64,000 bases of DNA from Podospora pseudocomata (taxonomy: Eukaryota > Ascomycota > Sordariomycetes > Sordariales > Podosporaceae): positions 7,068,001 to 7,132,000 of the forward strand of contig NW_026946363.1 of NCBI RefSeq assembly GCF_035222375.1, read 5' to 3'. Positions 35,675 to 48,000 of the stretch are shown one piece after another. How positions within the stretch are numbered: position 1 is the first letter of the stretch; each line of letters starts with the position of its first letter. The translations under genes were made by a program, and so were the position numbers. The notes beneath the pieces are model-generated. The model made no database searches and had not been told where the DNA came from. It saw nothing but the letters and a program-made list of their open reading frames with translations.

Positions 35675-36650
35675 CCTATTCATCTCGTCCATGGCTCGAA
35701 ACCCATTTTCCCATCCACGCAGAGCACACAATTCTGCCCCTCAACGCACCGCCCCCAGCAATTGATTCAGTCTCGCTCATTCGTTCACTGCACCACTCCC
35801 CGCCTCATAAACCAGCGCGAGTTTTGATTCCATCCTCCTCACCGGTCACTGGCCAACTGCCTTGCCCCCACCACTCACCACCATTCCCTGCTCTCTCGTC
35901 GACCTCTTCCCCGCGTCTCACCTTTTTTTGTTATTTTATTTAGCTTGCGGTGTTGCTGTGAGGCCGGACTGGCAGGGCTCTTGCTAATCTAGCTCGCCAA
36001 TTCAGACGCCACACAGGTTTCATTCACGCCATCCATTCGACAATCACCACCCGCTCGTCGGCTTCTGCTTATTTAGTCCCGCAACCACAACGCAGTACCC
36101 CGGGAACAAGCCATGAGATACTCTATTCGAGTGCTGCCTCTGGATCCTCGGTCCTGATTTGTCCCTGCCGTTTGCCTTCTCCACATTCACCCTCGCTCTT
36201 CCGAGTTTCTTGTTTTCTTTCGAGACCGAAGGCCACGAGAACGGACAGACAAAAAGACACCAGCCAACACAGAAATGGGAATAGTGCTCTAACAGGTGCG
36301 TGTTATAGCAGGACTTTGAGCCCGCATCAGTCTCAGGTCCCGGACTGGGCTATCTCGATATCCCGGCTCCTACTGATCATATGTGGTACGTACGTCAATG
36401 GGCAATTTTCCATTGGTCTTTTCCTTGGGGGGCACTCGCTTTTTTTTTTTACTGGTAAAGGGTCCTGTGGCATTGCACTCGGTCTGTTCGTACTGCTCAA
36501 ATAACAGTGCCGCGCTCTCCACCCGCAACTACACCGTTTATTTTTCCCCTGCATTACGCTGTTTTCCACTTCTGCACCCTCTGTCTATTTTCCCTCTGCA
36601 CACCCCTTCTCTTCCTTTCCCTCTTCCAGATTGGATTTCGTCAAGTAGGC

Positions 36651-36690
36651 CAGCAAGCGGGCAAGCATCCAAGCAAGCAGCCAGGCAAGC
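36651..36690 (+). repeat. Imperfect AAGC-rich tract
   Basis: Six CAAGC units with variable spacers run through this 40-base stretch of the presumed vib-1 leader. It is probably a simple sequence expansion. Confidence 0.6.
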
Positions 36691-37232
36691 GTCAGTATCC
36701 CATACCCCAAGTTTCCGTTCTTGTTTCCCCCCAAGCCTCGGGCTTGCCGCATCCTCCTCGTCTTGTGGCAACTGGACTTGGCCGGGGTGGGTGCCTCGAG
36801 GTGCTGTCATCTTCCTCATCTTCAACCTCGCTCGATTGCAGTGCAGCGGTGGCGGAAGAAATGGGTGCTTTGCTTCGGCGCCGGACGGGTTACATGAGAT
36901 CGGCAGCTTTGTGAGCCTTCCTCCCGCGCCTGTTGCCGCATGCGCCTTCCTCTGTCTCCCCGGTTTCCGTTAGCAGCTGCTAGGTGGCTCTGTGCTACAC
37001 CTAGCTGGCAGTACGTTGGCAGTACCACCTAGCAAGCACCGTCCTACCGGCGCACAAGTGTTTTACAGTGGTGCAGCAGGGGGGAGCCTGGGGACACCGA
37101 GCATCGCGTTGTGGACGCCCTGCCTTTGGACGAACTGGCTTGACACTACCTGCCTGCCCCATCATTGTTCCCCCTTCTGCATGGTTCTGAGGCGTGGCCG
37201 CGTGTGCTGACCCGAAGTCTCTATTCTCACAG

Positions 37233-39017
37233 CTTCACCCAGGGGTCCACTAACAGTTTGTCAACGATACCGGAAGCACCAACGCAGCCTTCCTCCTATT
37301 TAAGCCTGATCCCACCGCCTCCCGTCACTCCGTACTCCCCTGAAGGCGGTCATTATTATTCTTCCGCCCCCCCCGTCTTCCCCGGCCTGGACGTCAGGCC
37401 TCGACTGGGCTCCAAGTACGTGATACACTTAGCTTCTTTTCTGCCTTCTCGTTATGAGCTCGCCATCCCATGGCGCACTCGATTCTTCCCAGCGCTTACA
37501 GCTGTAGCAGTAGCACATCGAGCCCCTCGGGCATGGCACATGCCCCTCGGTCCACAACATTGCCGCATCCAGGATCACACTTGGGTGCTGCGCGTGATAT
37601 CTACGCGACAGGGACGCCCTCCTTCAACAGGCGCCAGCCAGATCACCACTTTATCCCGCGGTCCCCCTCCTTCCCTTCACGACGGCCTCACCTCTCGCCC
37701 ACCAACAGCCCGGCCAGTTACGCCTCTCTCAAGATGGACTCTGGATTCGGGTCCAAGTCGCAGCAAAACATCCCGCCACTGGGAAGTTTGACACAACACG
37801 GCCATTTGTCATATGCTGACCAGAATTCGACTCCCATCAAGGTGGACATCAACGGCATCATCGACAAGGGCTTTTTCCTGGCCGACAATGAGTGGACCTG
37901 CTATAGACGCAACTACTTCTCATGCATTTGCTCATTCTCTCTGTCGCCCGTGCTCCCGCATGCGGGCATCCAGTTCCAGCCAACGGGATCTACACAGGCG
38001 CACACAGTGTTCGGCTTCGCCATGTGTATTTCTGCGGTCGTGGCAGACAACGACAACCACTCCATTGAGCTCGTCCAGCACACGCCCAAGCGAGACAAAG
38101 GGCCAATCGCCAAGCCAGAGAAAGTCCGGCTCTCAGCAAAGCCGCAGCAGGCTACACACCATCCACTCGCATTGTACGGGCCAGACGGCGGCCTCGCATC
38201 CTCCAGGCCCTACGATCAAGGCTTTGGTGCTCCTCCGCAGAATTCGGCTCCCACTGAACACACATTTGAGCGTATTCAGTTCAAGCAGGCCACGGCCAAC
38301 AACGGCAAGAGGAGGGCTGCACAGCAATACTATCACCTTATCGTGGAGCTGTGGGCAGATGTTGGGCAGCAGCAGGGCTCGGACTCGTACATTAAAGTTG
38401 CGCACAAAAAGTCTGCCAAGATGATCGTGCGTGGGCGCTCTCCTGGACACTACCAGCCCGAGAGGAGGGGAAGCACGAGCAGCGGGCCTGGAGGTTCTGG
38501 CGGCGGCAGTGTCGGTGGAGGCTTTCCGCCAGGACTGATGGGCCCCGGTGGTGAATATTCTACTGGATCATCCATACTCCAGGGAGGGTATCCATCGTAC
38601 GACCCTCGCTCTAATCCGTACGGCGGTACTCGACATCACCACGAGCTCACCATGGAGCCCATGATCTCGGCGGATGAGGTCAAGGCCATCGCCGAAACGA
38701 AGGGCTATCAATACTACCCTGCAACAATCTATGAGAGCGAACACGATCCGAGACATCACCAGCACCACCCAGTTGAACTCTTCACGCACTCGCGTCACGA
38801 TGCCTCGGACAGCGGGACCAACAGCTCCATGAGTACAGGATTCGACCCAGCCAAGGTGAAGCCTGAGATGGAAGGGCTTCCAAGCATCTTCTACCCACCA
38901 CAGTCCTACTATGCCAACAACCGCTGCAGCCGGTTCGAAGGCAAGCCGAGCTCGGCTGGACATTACCCTACGCTCATTCCACCGCCTTCTTCTTCTTCCG
39001 CAATGAACATGACGTGA
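37233..39017 (+). CDS. vib-1: NDT80/PhoG-domain transcription factor VIB-1 (XprG type); 5' end unresolved
   Basis: The long frame at 37470-39017 (515 codons) contains a complete NDT80/PhoG DNA-binding domain. It is recognised by IIDKGFFLADNEWTCYRRNY, ELVQHTPKRDKGPIAKPEKV, EHTFERIQFKQATANNGKRR, AAQQYYHLIVELWADVG and AKMIVRGRSPGHYQ. VIB-1 controls heterokaryon incompatibility, extracellular proteases and, with CRE-1, plant-polymer degradation in Neurospora; XprG is the Aspergillus counterpart. I extend the coding region upstream. An exon 37233-37415 in another frame is proline/serine-rich. It ends in GTACGT (37416) with two spare bases, which fits an acceptor TTCTTCCCAG ending at 37492 that restores the main frame (RLGSNAYSCSSS). 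A good acceptor, TATTCTCACAG, ends at 37232, so a short first exon with the ATG lies further upstream. If no splicing occurs, translation could start at 37470 or 37533. The tail is Gly/Ser/His-rich and ends PSSSSAMNMT. Confidence 0.85.
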
Positions 39018-42000
39018 TAGACACACGACGCCGGTCAGCTTGTACCTATTTGACGTAACGACACATTTTCTACCAACGGCTTGGGCGCTCCACGACTTTG
39101 AACGAGCCAGCGAGCGATGATCTACTCTTTACACAACAGCTTTGCAAAATCTCATGAACAATAACTAAAACAGAAAAAAAAAAGTGGAAGAAAAGGTGGT
39201 TGAACAGGTGGTTGAATATCAAGAGCATTTTTCTATTCTTCCGGTTCTTGATCTCTCAGGCTGGAAAGCACAAAAGGTCTCTAGAGCTTATCGAGCCTGT
39301 CGGGAATAGGCACAAGGAAATCGGTTATCAAGAGCTGGACGGGCAAACTGGATTCTACGGGGCATGGATTTTTCGGCTTTTCTATCTTTGTTGTGCTTGG
39401 CAGTAATGGAGGGGTGATTGCTACACGGCACGGTGGTTTGAACAGCTTACCTGATGCTGGCCACAACACACGCCACACATCACAGACACACACACACGCA
39501 TGCGATATGGGTATGGGTACGGATACATACACGGGACTTGGGATCGGAAAGAACACCAAACGGTTGGGTTGTTACTGGGAGGAATTTTCGTCGGCTTATT
39601 TGCTTCTACTTCTATTGATCTTTCCTGCTTTTCGGCTTAGGAAAGTTGTTTAAAAAGGGTTTTAGGTACTAGGGTCGGAACCACCAGGTCAGAGAGCATT
39701 GCAAGGATACCCGGGTGCATCGTCTTTAATTTCTGTTTTTGTCTTTTTTATTTGCCTTGTCAGATTTCACCAACCCAACCCACCACACGTTGCGTTTCAT
39801 TTACTTTACTTCTTGGACGTTGTTGCCCTTCAGCGATCGTCGGTATGTGTTTGTCTTTGGCGGCGAAATATCGGCGCAGGGAGGTTGAACGACGGCCTGT
39901 GTCACCTACCAACAACACCTCAGCCGCGTCAGTCGGGTTCAAGGGAACAAGCCGAAACAGACTTTCTTGCAAGTGCTGCAGAATAGTGTCTGTACTGTCA
40001 GGGTGGCCACGAGGGAACCGCAAGGATGATTTTGGCCCAGGCCAGGCCGCCGAGAAATTCAGGACCTTTGCGATAGGAACAGGTAGATGGGGCAGACACA
40101 GGACCGACAAACGGGCAGCACTGAGCGTGGGCGATCAAAAACACGGCTCATACAACTCGGAACAGGGAATGGGGAAATGGTTGGATGGGCGCAGGGGAAA
40201 ACCTTGCGAGGGCTCAGATCACGAACGCCCCTAAATCCGTTCAAGGTTGTTGGTAGCTCCGGCTCTCGCTCGTCTGCGGGGATTTTCATTCTGGCGTGTT
40301 CATTTTGTTATTTCCACTCCCTTGCTTTTTTTCTAACATTCAATGTATTCATCTTTGTTCTGACTTGGTCAAACCAGCCTGTCAAGCTGATCTGTCTACC
40401 GTATTGGCCGCTTTGCCCTGTTCGCGCTTCTGCTTCATCCATTTCAGTGTACCCAGCGCGTCAAAAATAACGGGCAGGACCCAGGTGCAAGATTGTCAAC
40501 TGTGTAACACGAACACCTTCAGCCAAGCATGACTAGGACCTAACAAGAGCAAGGCCATTGTACGTTGGTGCGAGGCACAGGCGCAACACCTCTCTAGTCC
40601 CCACAACAGAAGTTAGTGTGGCAGTCCATTTTCTCATCTAATGTAACACAAGAAATCGAAGCTTGGTTGCACAAGGGACTCGAACACCGAAGGATCGCCC
40701 CAGCAGCTGATTGCGGTTGGTTGGTTCTCCGCCAGAATCTGACGGCCGGTGACACGAGGCAGACGAGAAGCGCCACGGCCCTCAACCTCTACCGCCAACC
40801 CTCGCACAAACTCTGTCTTGACCTCAAACACCTGGGGTTATCTAAATGCGACCCTGATATTATGGCTTGAGAGCATGCTGCATATTCCAGGGGGAAGAGG
40901 GAATACAGTTATCACGCAACCTCGGAGGACCATTTTGAACAGATTGGGTCTGACTAATCTGCTCTGTTGGTTTTCGTGTCCCCTTGGTTTTGCCTGTGAG
41001 GAGATGCGGAAGGACCCGGTGGTTGCATCTGAGGAACATGCTGACCAGCGGTGATAAGGTGACCCCAAAAGGGCAACGGCTTCACAAAAAGGCGGGGTAC
41101 CTCCCATCATTATGCCTTCTGCTTCACCTATACCTTGAAGAGTTGAAAGGATCGCAAATCGAATACGTGGAGACTTGCATTCTAGGTTGGCCCAGACTAT
41201 ACGACGCGGCCCCGGGATGCTTCGAGAGCTCCATGTTGCAGGTGGCTGGCTGCCCGGCTTGATCTGACGGCCGGAAGGCCGGGATGGCATCAAACTCATC
41301 GCATCGCACTGGACTCGCGTTTTTTAATTCCCCACAGTGACGAGTTGCTCTGCCACGTTTCAAGTAGGTGATTCCAATCGCTGCTGCAGTTGTATGGCTG
41401 TGTGCGTACCCGCAAGTCTGCCTCAACCTGTGTGGCCGGCCATCTTTCCGCAGTTTCCATGGCCACAATGGGTGGAAGGACCTACTCTCGTCCTCTCGAA
41501 TGTCTCTAGCTAGGTCCTGTGCTCTTTCCTATCTGCCTTCGTGTGAGGGTGGGTAAGCCGCAGCAAACAATCTCATCACTATGCACGCCATGGAAATGCA
41601 ACATGTCAAAAAAACCGTACACCAATTTGAGCAAAAAAAGAGCGCTACAACCAGCAAGGAAAACCGCTAGATTCATGACGCCCCCCCACCATGCAGAACG
41701 ACCCTGGGGAGGATGCCAGCTGATTGCCACACTTTGTTGTTTTCACCTCCCCGGGCCATCATGTAACTGTATTACGACACAGCACATTCTTCCAGCAGCA
41801 TCTTGAACCACGGTCATATCGCCATTTTTCAAAATTCGGCGGGGACGGTCATTTGAGGTTGTACAGCCCTGAACGCTTGGCTGTGTCGTGTCACCGCCTA
41901 TCCGCTCATCTGCCGAAGAGGCCGGTCTGGGGCTGGTCCACCCTCCCTCCTACCTCAGGATGACTTGCATGAACCGAGCTCGAAGGGCCAGCAACACATT

Positions 42001-45000
42001 ATGTCCGTCTCATAACCTGCTCAGATATTCTATGCCTCTTTTTGCTTCCTCTTAAGCTAACGGGCAGCAGGCTTAACAACCCGTCCGCCAAGAGTCAGCA
42101 CCCCATCCCCAAAGCAGCCGGCATGCCATCCGCGCACACCGGTCTGCTAGCTCTCGTCATCATTGGGTTGTTCACCAACGAGAGAGTTTCATTTCTCGGT
42201 CCAGTCCCCCCCCCTCCTCCCGAAATCACACCCTGTGCCGATGCATCGCTGCCAATGCACTGCCTCGAACTCATATTGAGGATAACCCCACCGAACCTTT
42301 CAGGCCGCGGAAGCCAGCCCCGTTGATTCGACCGAATCCCCAACTACAACACAACAAGCTGAGTCACAAATGTCCTGGCTGCGTAGAACCTTAGGCACCC
42401 TCCATGAGAAATCACTGGCAGCCTTGGCAGGAAGGGGAGTGGATGTCACCAGGTGACCAAAGGCGCGGCGCGGTGTTAGCAACTTAACCTGGCCGGAGGT
42501 CCCTCGTTCGGCTGCTCCGTGCAGAACACTGTCATAAGAAATCAAGCAGCGAAAGATCAAGGAAGGCTTCGGAGACTGGAGGTCAAAAGCGCAGGCGCTA
42601 GTGGGAGCCATAGGGGTTCTTGGCTCTTCATAGCGTATGGTGGTGGTGCCAGAACCCTGCAAGTGCGCCATGGCAAGCGTTTGGGGGCCTGTGTTTCCAC
42701 CGCCGGCGATCTGTCACTTTACACGGCACCGAAGGCACTTCTCCAACTGGGGGGACAACCGCTGGGACTCCCCGCACCTTTCGTACACCCCAACTCGACC
42801 CGAGAGAGCGGTAGAGGGGCTTGAGCCCCCCCGCAATGGGAGCGCCATTGGGAACACAACAGGACGGACAGCGCAGTAGCGTAGTGCCCAGTGCCATTTG
42901 CGCTATCCGCAACGCGAGGGCAGATGGTTGGGAACACCGTTTCTTGGTTCTTCTCATGTGGCTCTATCCATGTGATTCCCACTGCTGAAACTCCGAGGGC
43001 TTTCGGCGAAATATAAACCAGGCACAAGGCGAAGGTTGGCGATTGGTAAGAGACGATCAGGGAAAGCCCGAACCCGATCTCCGTTCCGCGTCAGCACGTG
43101 TGGACAACTCCGTAGTTTCGGGCGCGAACGGAGCAAACCTCGGGGTTGTTGTGCGGCGCAGTCACCCAGCTTGCACTAGAACGGGCCGGACCAACAGCAT
43201 CGTCAGGCCTCAACCACTGAACCAACACCAGAGGCCAAGCAAGGTAGGGGCAAGCTCACTGGAAGCGTCTGTTGTCTAAATAAGGTTTCGGGGCTAAGTC
43301 GCCTAAAACCACAAGGATCACCATCACCCTGGGGGCTGCCCCCACCGTGCCCGCTTGTGTCCAGGGCTTGACCTGTTGCCAAGGCGCGCTGCTTCTGCTC
43401 GTCCCGCCTTTGGTGTCGTCGCACAAACCTCTGAACAGCAACACACGAAGTCGGGCCTGCCGCCATGCACAAGGCTCACGAACCAATTTTGAAGAGTTGG
43501 GACACGCTTGTCTTCTGTGGGTGGGGCAGGAGATATCGTGCCATGAAGAAAGAGACAGAAACCGGGCCAAATCTGTTTCCCTAGCACACCCCCCCCCCTG
43601 AATACAAGATACGAGATCTCCGGAACTAGCTCCGAAAGTTCTGGGCTGGACGCACCGAGGCTTGAAAGTAATCAACGAACTGTTTTCGACTAGAAGGCCG
43701 ATAACGGCAGCGAGACAGTGCAAGACATTGACATATGGCTGACGCTGAGTCTCGATCCCGACAAACCATTACGCCTTGTACCTCCATCTCTTGGACCTGG
43801 TTTTGCCAGATAGGAGTGGTACTGCACCACCAAACTCAACACCATCACGCTACCACAGCATTATGCTGGTGCAACGCGGCTGCCGTTGCGGCCCGTGTTT
43901 TGGTTGCTGCAGCGTCCTTTCAGAAAGTAATCATTGTTGGATGTTGTTTCACCTCGGTCTAACGACCTTGTCGGATCGTCCCGCTGCCGTCAAGTGATGA
44001 CTGGTTTTGTCTTGGTCGATACTATTTTCTTCTGACCAGCTCTTGACTTTTTTTCACGTTTGCCATGTGCCTCTGCTCTTGTCGGTCCGGCCTTCGCCGG
44101 GGGGTCTGCGACGAACCCCTGCAGCCAGCCGCCATCTCCGATCCGTTTTGCGGGAAGGCTTCGGTCCCGGAGCTCCATCTCCGAGAGCGATGGGCGAAAT
44201 CCCGCTGTCATCCCAACAGCATATCCCAGTCAGCTGCAATTGCCGCTGCCGGTGTAAAAATCACGGTGAGATCAGCCTCGTCCTGCATCTGTTTCATTTA
44301 TTTCTTCTTATCAGCCGTGGCTGGTGATGAATGATGTTCCACTGTAGGTAAAGCCACCATCTTCTCGGGCGTTCTTTTAGCGGAACAAGCCGACAGGACC
44401 AATCTGCGTGCATGCTGCGGTGATGGATCTTACAGCCTCAAACATTGGGGGGCGGGGTGGGAGCTAGTTGCGTGATGCAACGGGCTTTGGGCATATCCAT
44501 CTGGTGACTGGGTGAGGTTGGAGTTTGGTGATCGACAAAGACAGGGGGAATTGGGGCTTCGCGTGGTTGGCGCTGGCCGGGAATGAAGGTGTATATACCA
44601 CAAGCGTTAGGCTGACCGCTTGTTTGGTGGGATATTTGCTCTCGTCTTTGGGTTGACATTTGGCGGGAGTAACAAAGGGCTGGTGGGAAATATTTAGGCG
44701 AGTTTATTGTCTGGCAGGTGCTGTTGGTGGAATCGCGCCAGAGAACGGGAACTGTTGCTGGGACTAACAGCTTTTTGCACTGAGACTTGGTTGCAGTAAG
44801 CTTGGGTCACACAGCAGATACAACTTTCACCTAAGTTGGTAGGGCTGAGATGTGTGCGTGTAGGCCGTTTGGTAAAAAGTGACTTGTATGTATGTATGCA
44901 TGCCTGTCGATCGTCAAAAATGACAGAAAAGACATGAAACGCTGGGGTTGTTGTAGGTGTGTGGTTGGTTGGATTGTGCGGTCCATTCAGAAGGCAAAAT

Positions 45001-48000
45001 GAGAGGGGGGTGGGGATACACGAGTGGCTATATTGGCTGGATTTATTCGCGAGGCTGGATATGCCCCCGGTGGATGGACCTTTACAATTGGACCTTCCTA
45101 TCACTGGCGAAGAGCCGCATGAAAAGAGGGGGCTGTGCTTGAGGTCGACGGTGGAAGGCGACATATACGACGGCGAGAAGCATAGATTAATCGCCCACCA
45201 TTCATGAAGCCTCCCTCAGCCTTGTGAGGTTATCCTTCGGGCCATTTTTATACTTGAGAAATGGACCTTGCGCCTCTTACTCCGGAGGGCGGGGGTTGAG
45301 TTTACTCCGGATTCCGGTTGCAGGTTTGTGGCTGGAGCTGGCGTGAGGAGCGTGAGTGATGTCTTCTGAAAGAACCTGGAAAGGCCAAAGGGAGCTGAGC
45401 GGATTTCGGGCAGTTAGGTCCATGGGGGTGAGCAGTGACGTTGGTGGCTACAAGGTTCACGGAGATGGGGTGGTATTGGTGGTGTTGATAGTTTTCCTTT
45501 CGGTGTGTGGAGGACCTGCGCACGGGTGGTCATGCGGAAGGGAATTGTCATTGCCGTGGGTCGGTGATGGAGGTGCGGGTTAGAATATGTCGAAATGTAT
45601 TCGCCGATTTCCTGATTGGGAGCTGTGGATGAGTATGCAACAGAGGTCCTGAGCATCGAGCTTGGCCATGACGAGCTGAGGGTGAGAGAAATTCCCGCCG
45701 GTCTGGATTTCCACCATCGTCTGGGGTGGGGTGAGAGCAGCGGAAACCGTTTTTCTGTTTGGAAGTGTGGTTGTGGATTCCATACTGTTTACCCATACTG
45801 TCAAGACGAGACCATTCCCTTTCTAGCTTAGAGCTGGGAAAAAGTTGTCTTTGTACCTCTAACTGGGCGGAACGTACCCTCTTGTTTCACCCATGTATCT
45901 TTTTTTCTTTTCGTTTTAAGTGGGTGTGGAAGAACGAAAAAAAATGCAGTGTCTTGGTTTTTGAGATCGTGGGCATGCAAGCCCAGGATCTCTGACTGGT
46001 TAGCACAGGGTCTTCGCGAGAGCGAGACATGCATGGGATTGGAAAGAGTATCCTGTTGTTCCTTTTTTTTCTTCAGCGCTTTCTGACGCACACGTGGATG
46101 AGGGAAAACGGGATTTTCAGCTGGGGTCGTCAATGTTTCGGAGTGAGTCTATCATTGCTCTTTTGGAAGGGTACCGGTGAGGTTATTGACAACTTGTTTG
46201 ATGGCACCGGTGAGAAAATGACCTGATGAGATGCCTGTAGTTTTCTTTTCGGGTCCTAGCTATCCGTTCTGCTTAGTTTGATGGGAAATACCGCTGTCAT
46301 CGGCGTGGTGAGAATATGCCCATTCATGATAACGCGGCAGAAGCCGATGGTGTTCGGACCTCAGAAAGTATGATGAGAGCATGCCCTCAAGTGGCAGAGC
46401 AGTCCCGCGCAACATCCGGGGTGAAGTTGTCAACTGGTGTGGGGGTCAGATGATGACCGCTAGGGCAATCCCGCCCATCGCTCCAATCAAATATCGCGGC
46501 CTTCGGTTCAGTGATAAATAATCGTTTGCGTCAAGTCCGAAAAGTCATTTTTGAAGATGACCATGCTGTCAGTCGGTGAAATGGTGAGTCAAAGTCAGCA
46601 TCTGCCCGATATTGACAGCTCCAATTTCTTGACCGTTAACAAACATCCAGCAGCCATCCCGACAAGGACCACGTCCAAACAGTCGGGTACCAGCTTATTT
46701 CTCGACCGAGATCGTTTCCGGGCCCGGAAGCAGCCGTTTCGGAGAAGGCCAGCGTCAGATTCTCTGGCAGTTTGGGTGGCGCTTTTCAGTTTTCGGGAAG
46801 GCCGGGGTGCCGCTAAGCTCTAAAATGTGATCGACCCCAGGGAGTTTGGATTGGGGGGTTCTTGGGGTCTTGGCTGCTGCTTGTCATGGTATGTAGGATT
46901 GGCAACGACCAACAAACGTGGGAATAGTAACACAAAGCTCACCACTCGGCCGTATTAGGTTGATGCGGTAGGGTTTGCTTAATGTTGGACGGCGGTCAGT
47001 CAGTTGAGCCGAGGGTGCATGGTGGAGGCGACGGTTTCGCCCCTGACTACGCGGTTGCCACGATGTTTACTTCCTGCAGGGGAAAATCGAGTTTGATCGA
47101 GTTTTTCTACTTTCCAATCTGAAGGTGATATGTGATTGATTCAGACTATCTCTTGGTATCCGTTGTGCTTCGGGTTTGTCCTGCTGTGTACACACACTTC
47201 CGCTAGGATATGAATAGGGTAGAATGCAATAGGGGGGCGTGTTTACATTGCACAAATAGGGCTAGCCAGACTGACTACCGCGGGGGTAGGTTTCACACAG
47301 AGACTAAGCGCGTTGTCACTTTTAATAGCATAGCTTGGTGTTACAGTACCATTGCGTCTCGTGCCTCGTGTCGAGTCATATAGGAATATGTTAGTTGCCA
47401 TTATAAGCTGAAAGACTCTCGAGTCAGGGGTATAGGTATGGTGTCGTGGAGAAACCGGGTGACAATAGTCACAGGATGATCTCGGGAATGTGTTATGAAA
47501 CCGCGCATGAGCATTGTACTATAGATAGGTTTCCTGGTTGTTAAGATCAGGATAGCCGTGGCTGAACGAGGCAATCGTAGATCTCGGCCAGGTTAACCAA
47601 CAACTTTGACAGTGTTTCAGAGCATCCTTGAGAAGTTCTTGGGCGCGACTGCGGAGTACTGAGAATGAATATCTCTTCACCAAGAGTGGCAACATGAATC
47701 CGCACATGTTTGATGCCAGGAAACAGTAGCCAGTCTTACAGCGGGAGGAGCAGAAGCCGACGTAAGACTCCTCTAGCAAGGTGTGAATACGGCACACAAG
47801 CTCAATTGAAGAATTACCGGTGCTATTATTTGGGGATCCCATTATTTGTGACAGACATGCAAGCGTGACATCGAAGGAAGGAGGCTTCTCATTAGGGACC
47901 CAATTCTTCTCTCAGCTCCCTGACAAACAACAAGGATAGTGTACCACAATCTTAGACACTGTCCCTTCAATCTCTTGGTAGACGCGTCAAAGTTGGTCAT

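Larger units (their letters stand above)
33900..37232 (+). promoter_or_regulatory. Probable vib-1 promoter and long leader
   Basis: Upstream of vib-1 the plus strand turns pyrimidine-rich (about 34300-37200), with many short C/T tracts, as in long leaders of fungal regulatory genes. Notable local repeats are a CCTACC-type tract at 35651-35674 and an AAGC-rich tract at 36651-36690. Many short upstream ORFs are present. A phase-compatible first coding exon can be drawn at 36861-36910 (donor GTGAGC at 36911), but this is only one possibility. Confidence 0.45.

Noticed and set aside
40640-40720. tRNA-like B-box (GTTCGAGTCC on the minus strand)
   Set aside because: The flanking bases do not pair into a T-arm, and no acceptor, D-arm or anticodon arm can be drawn.
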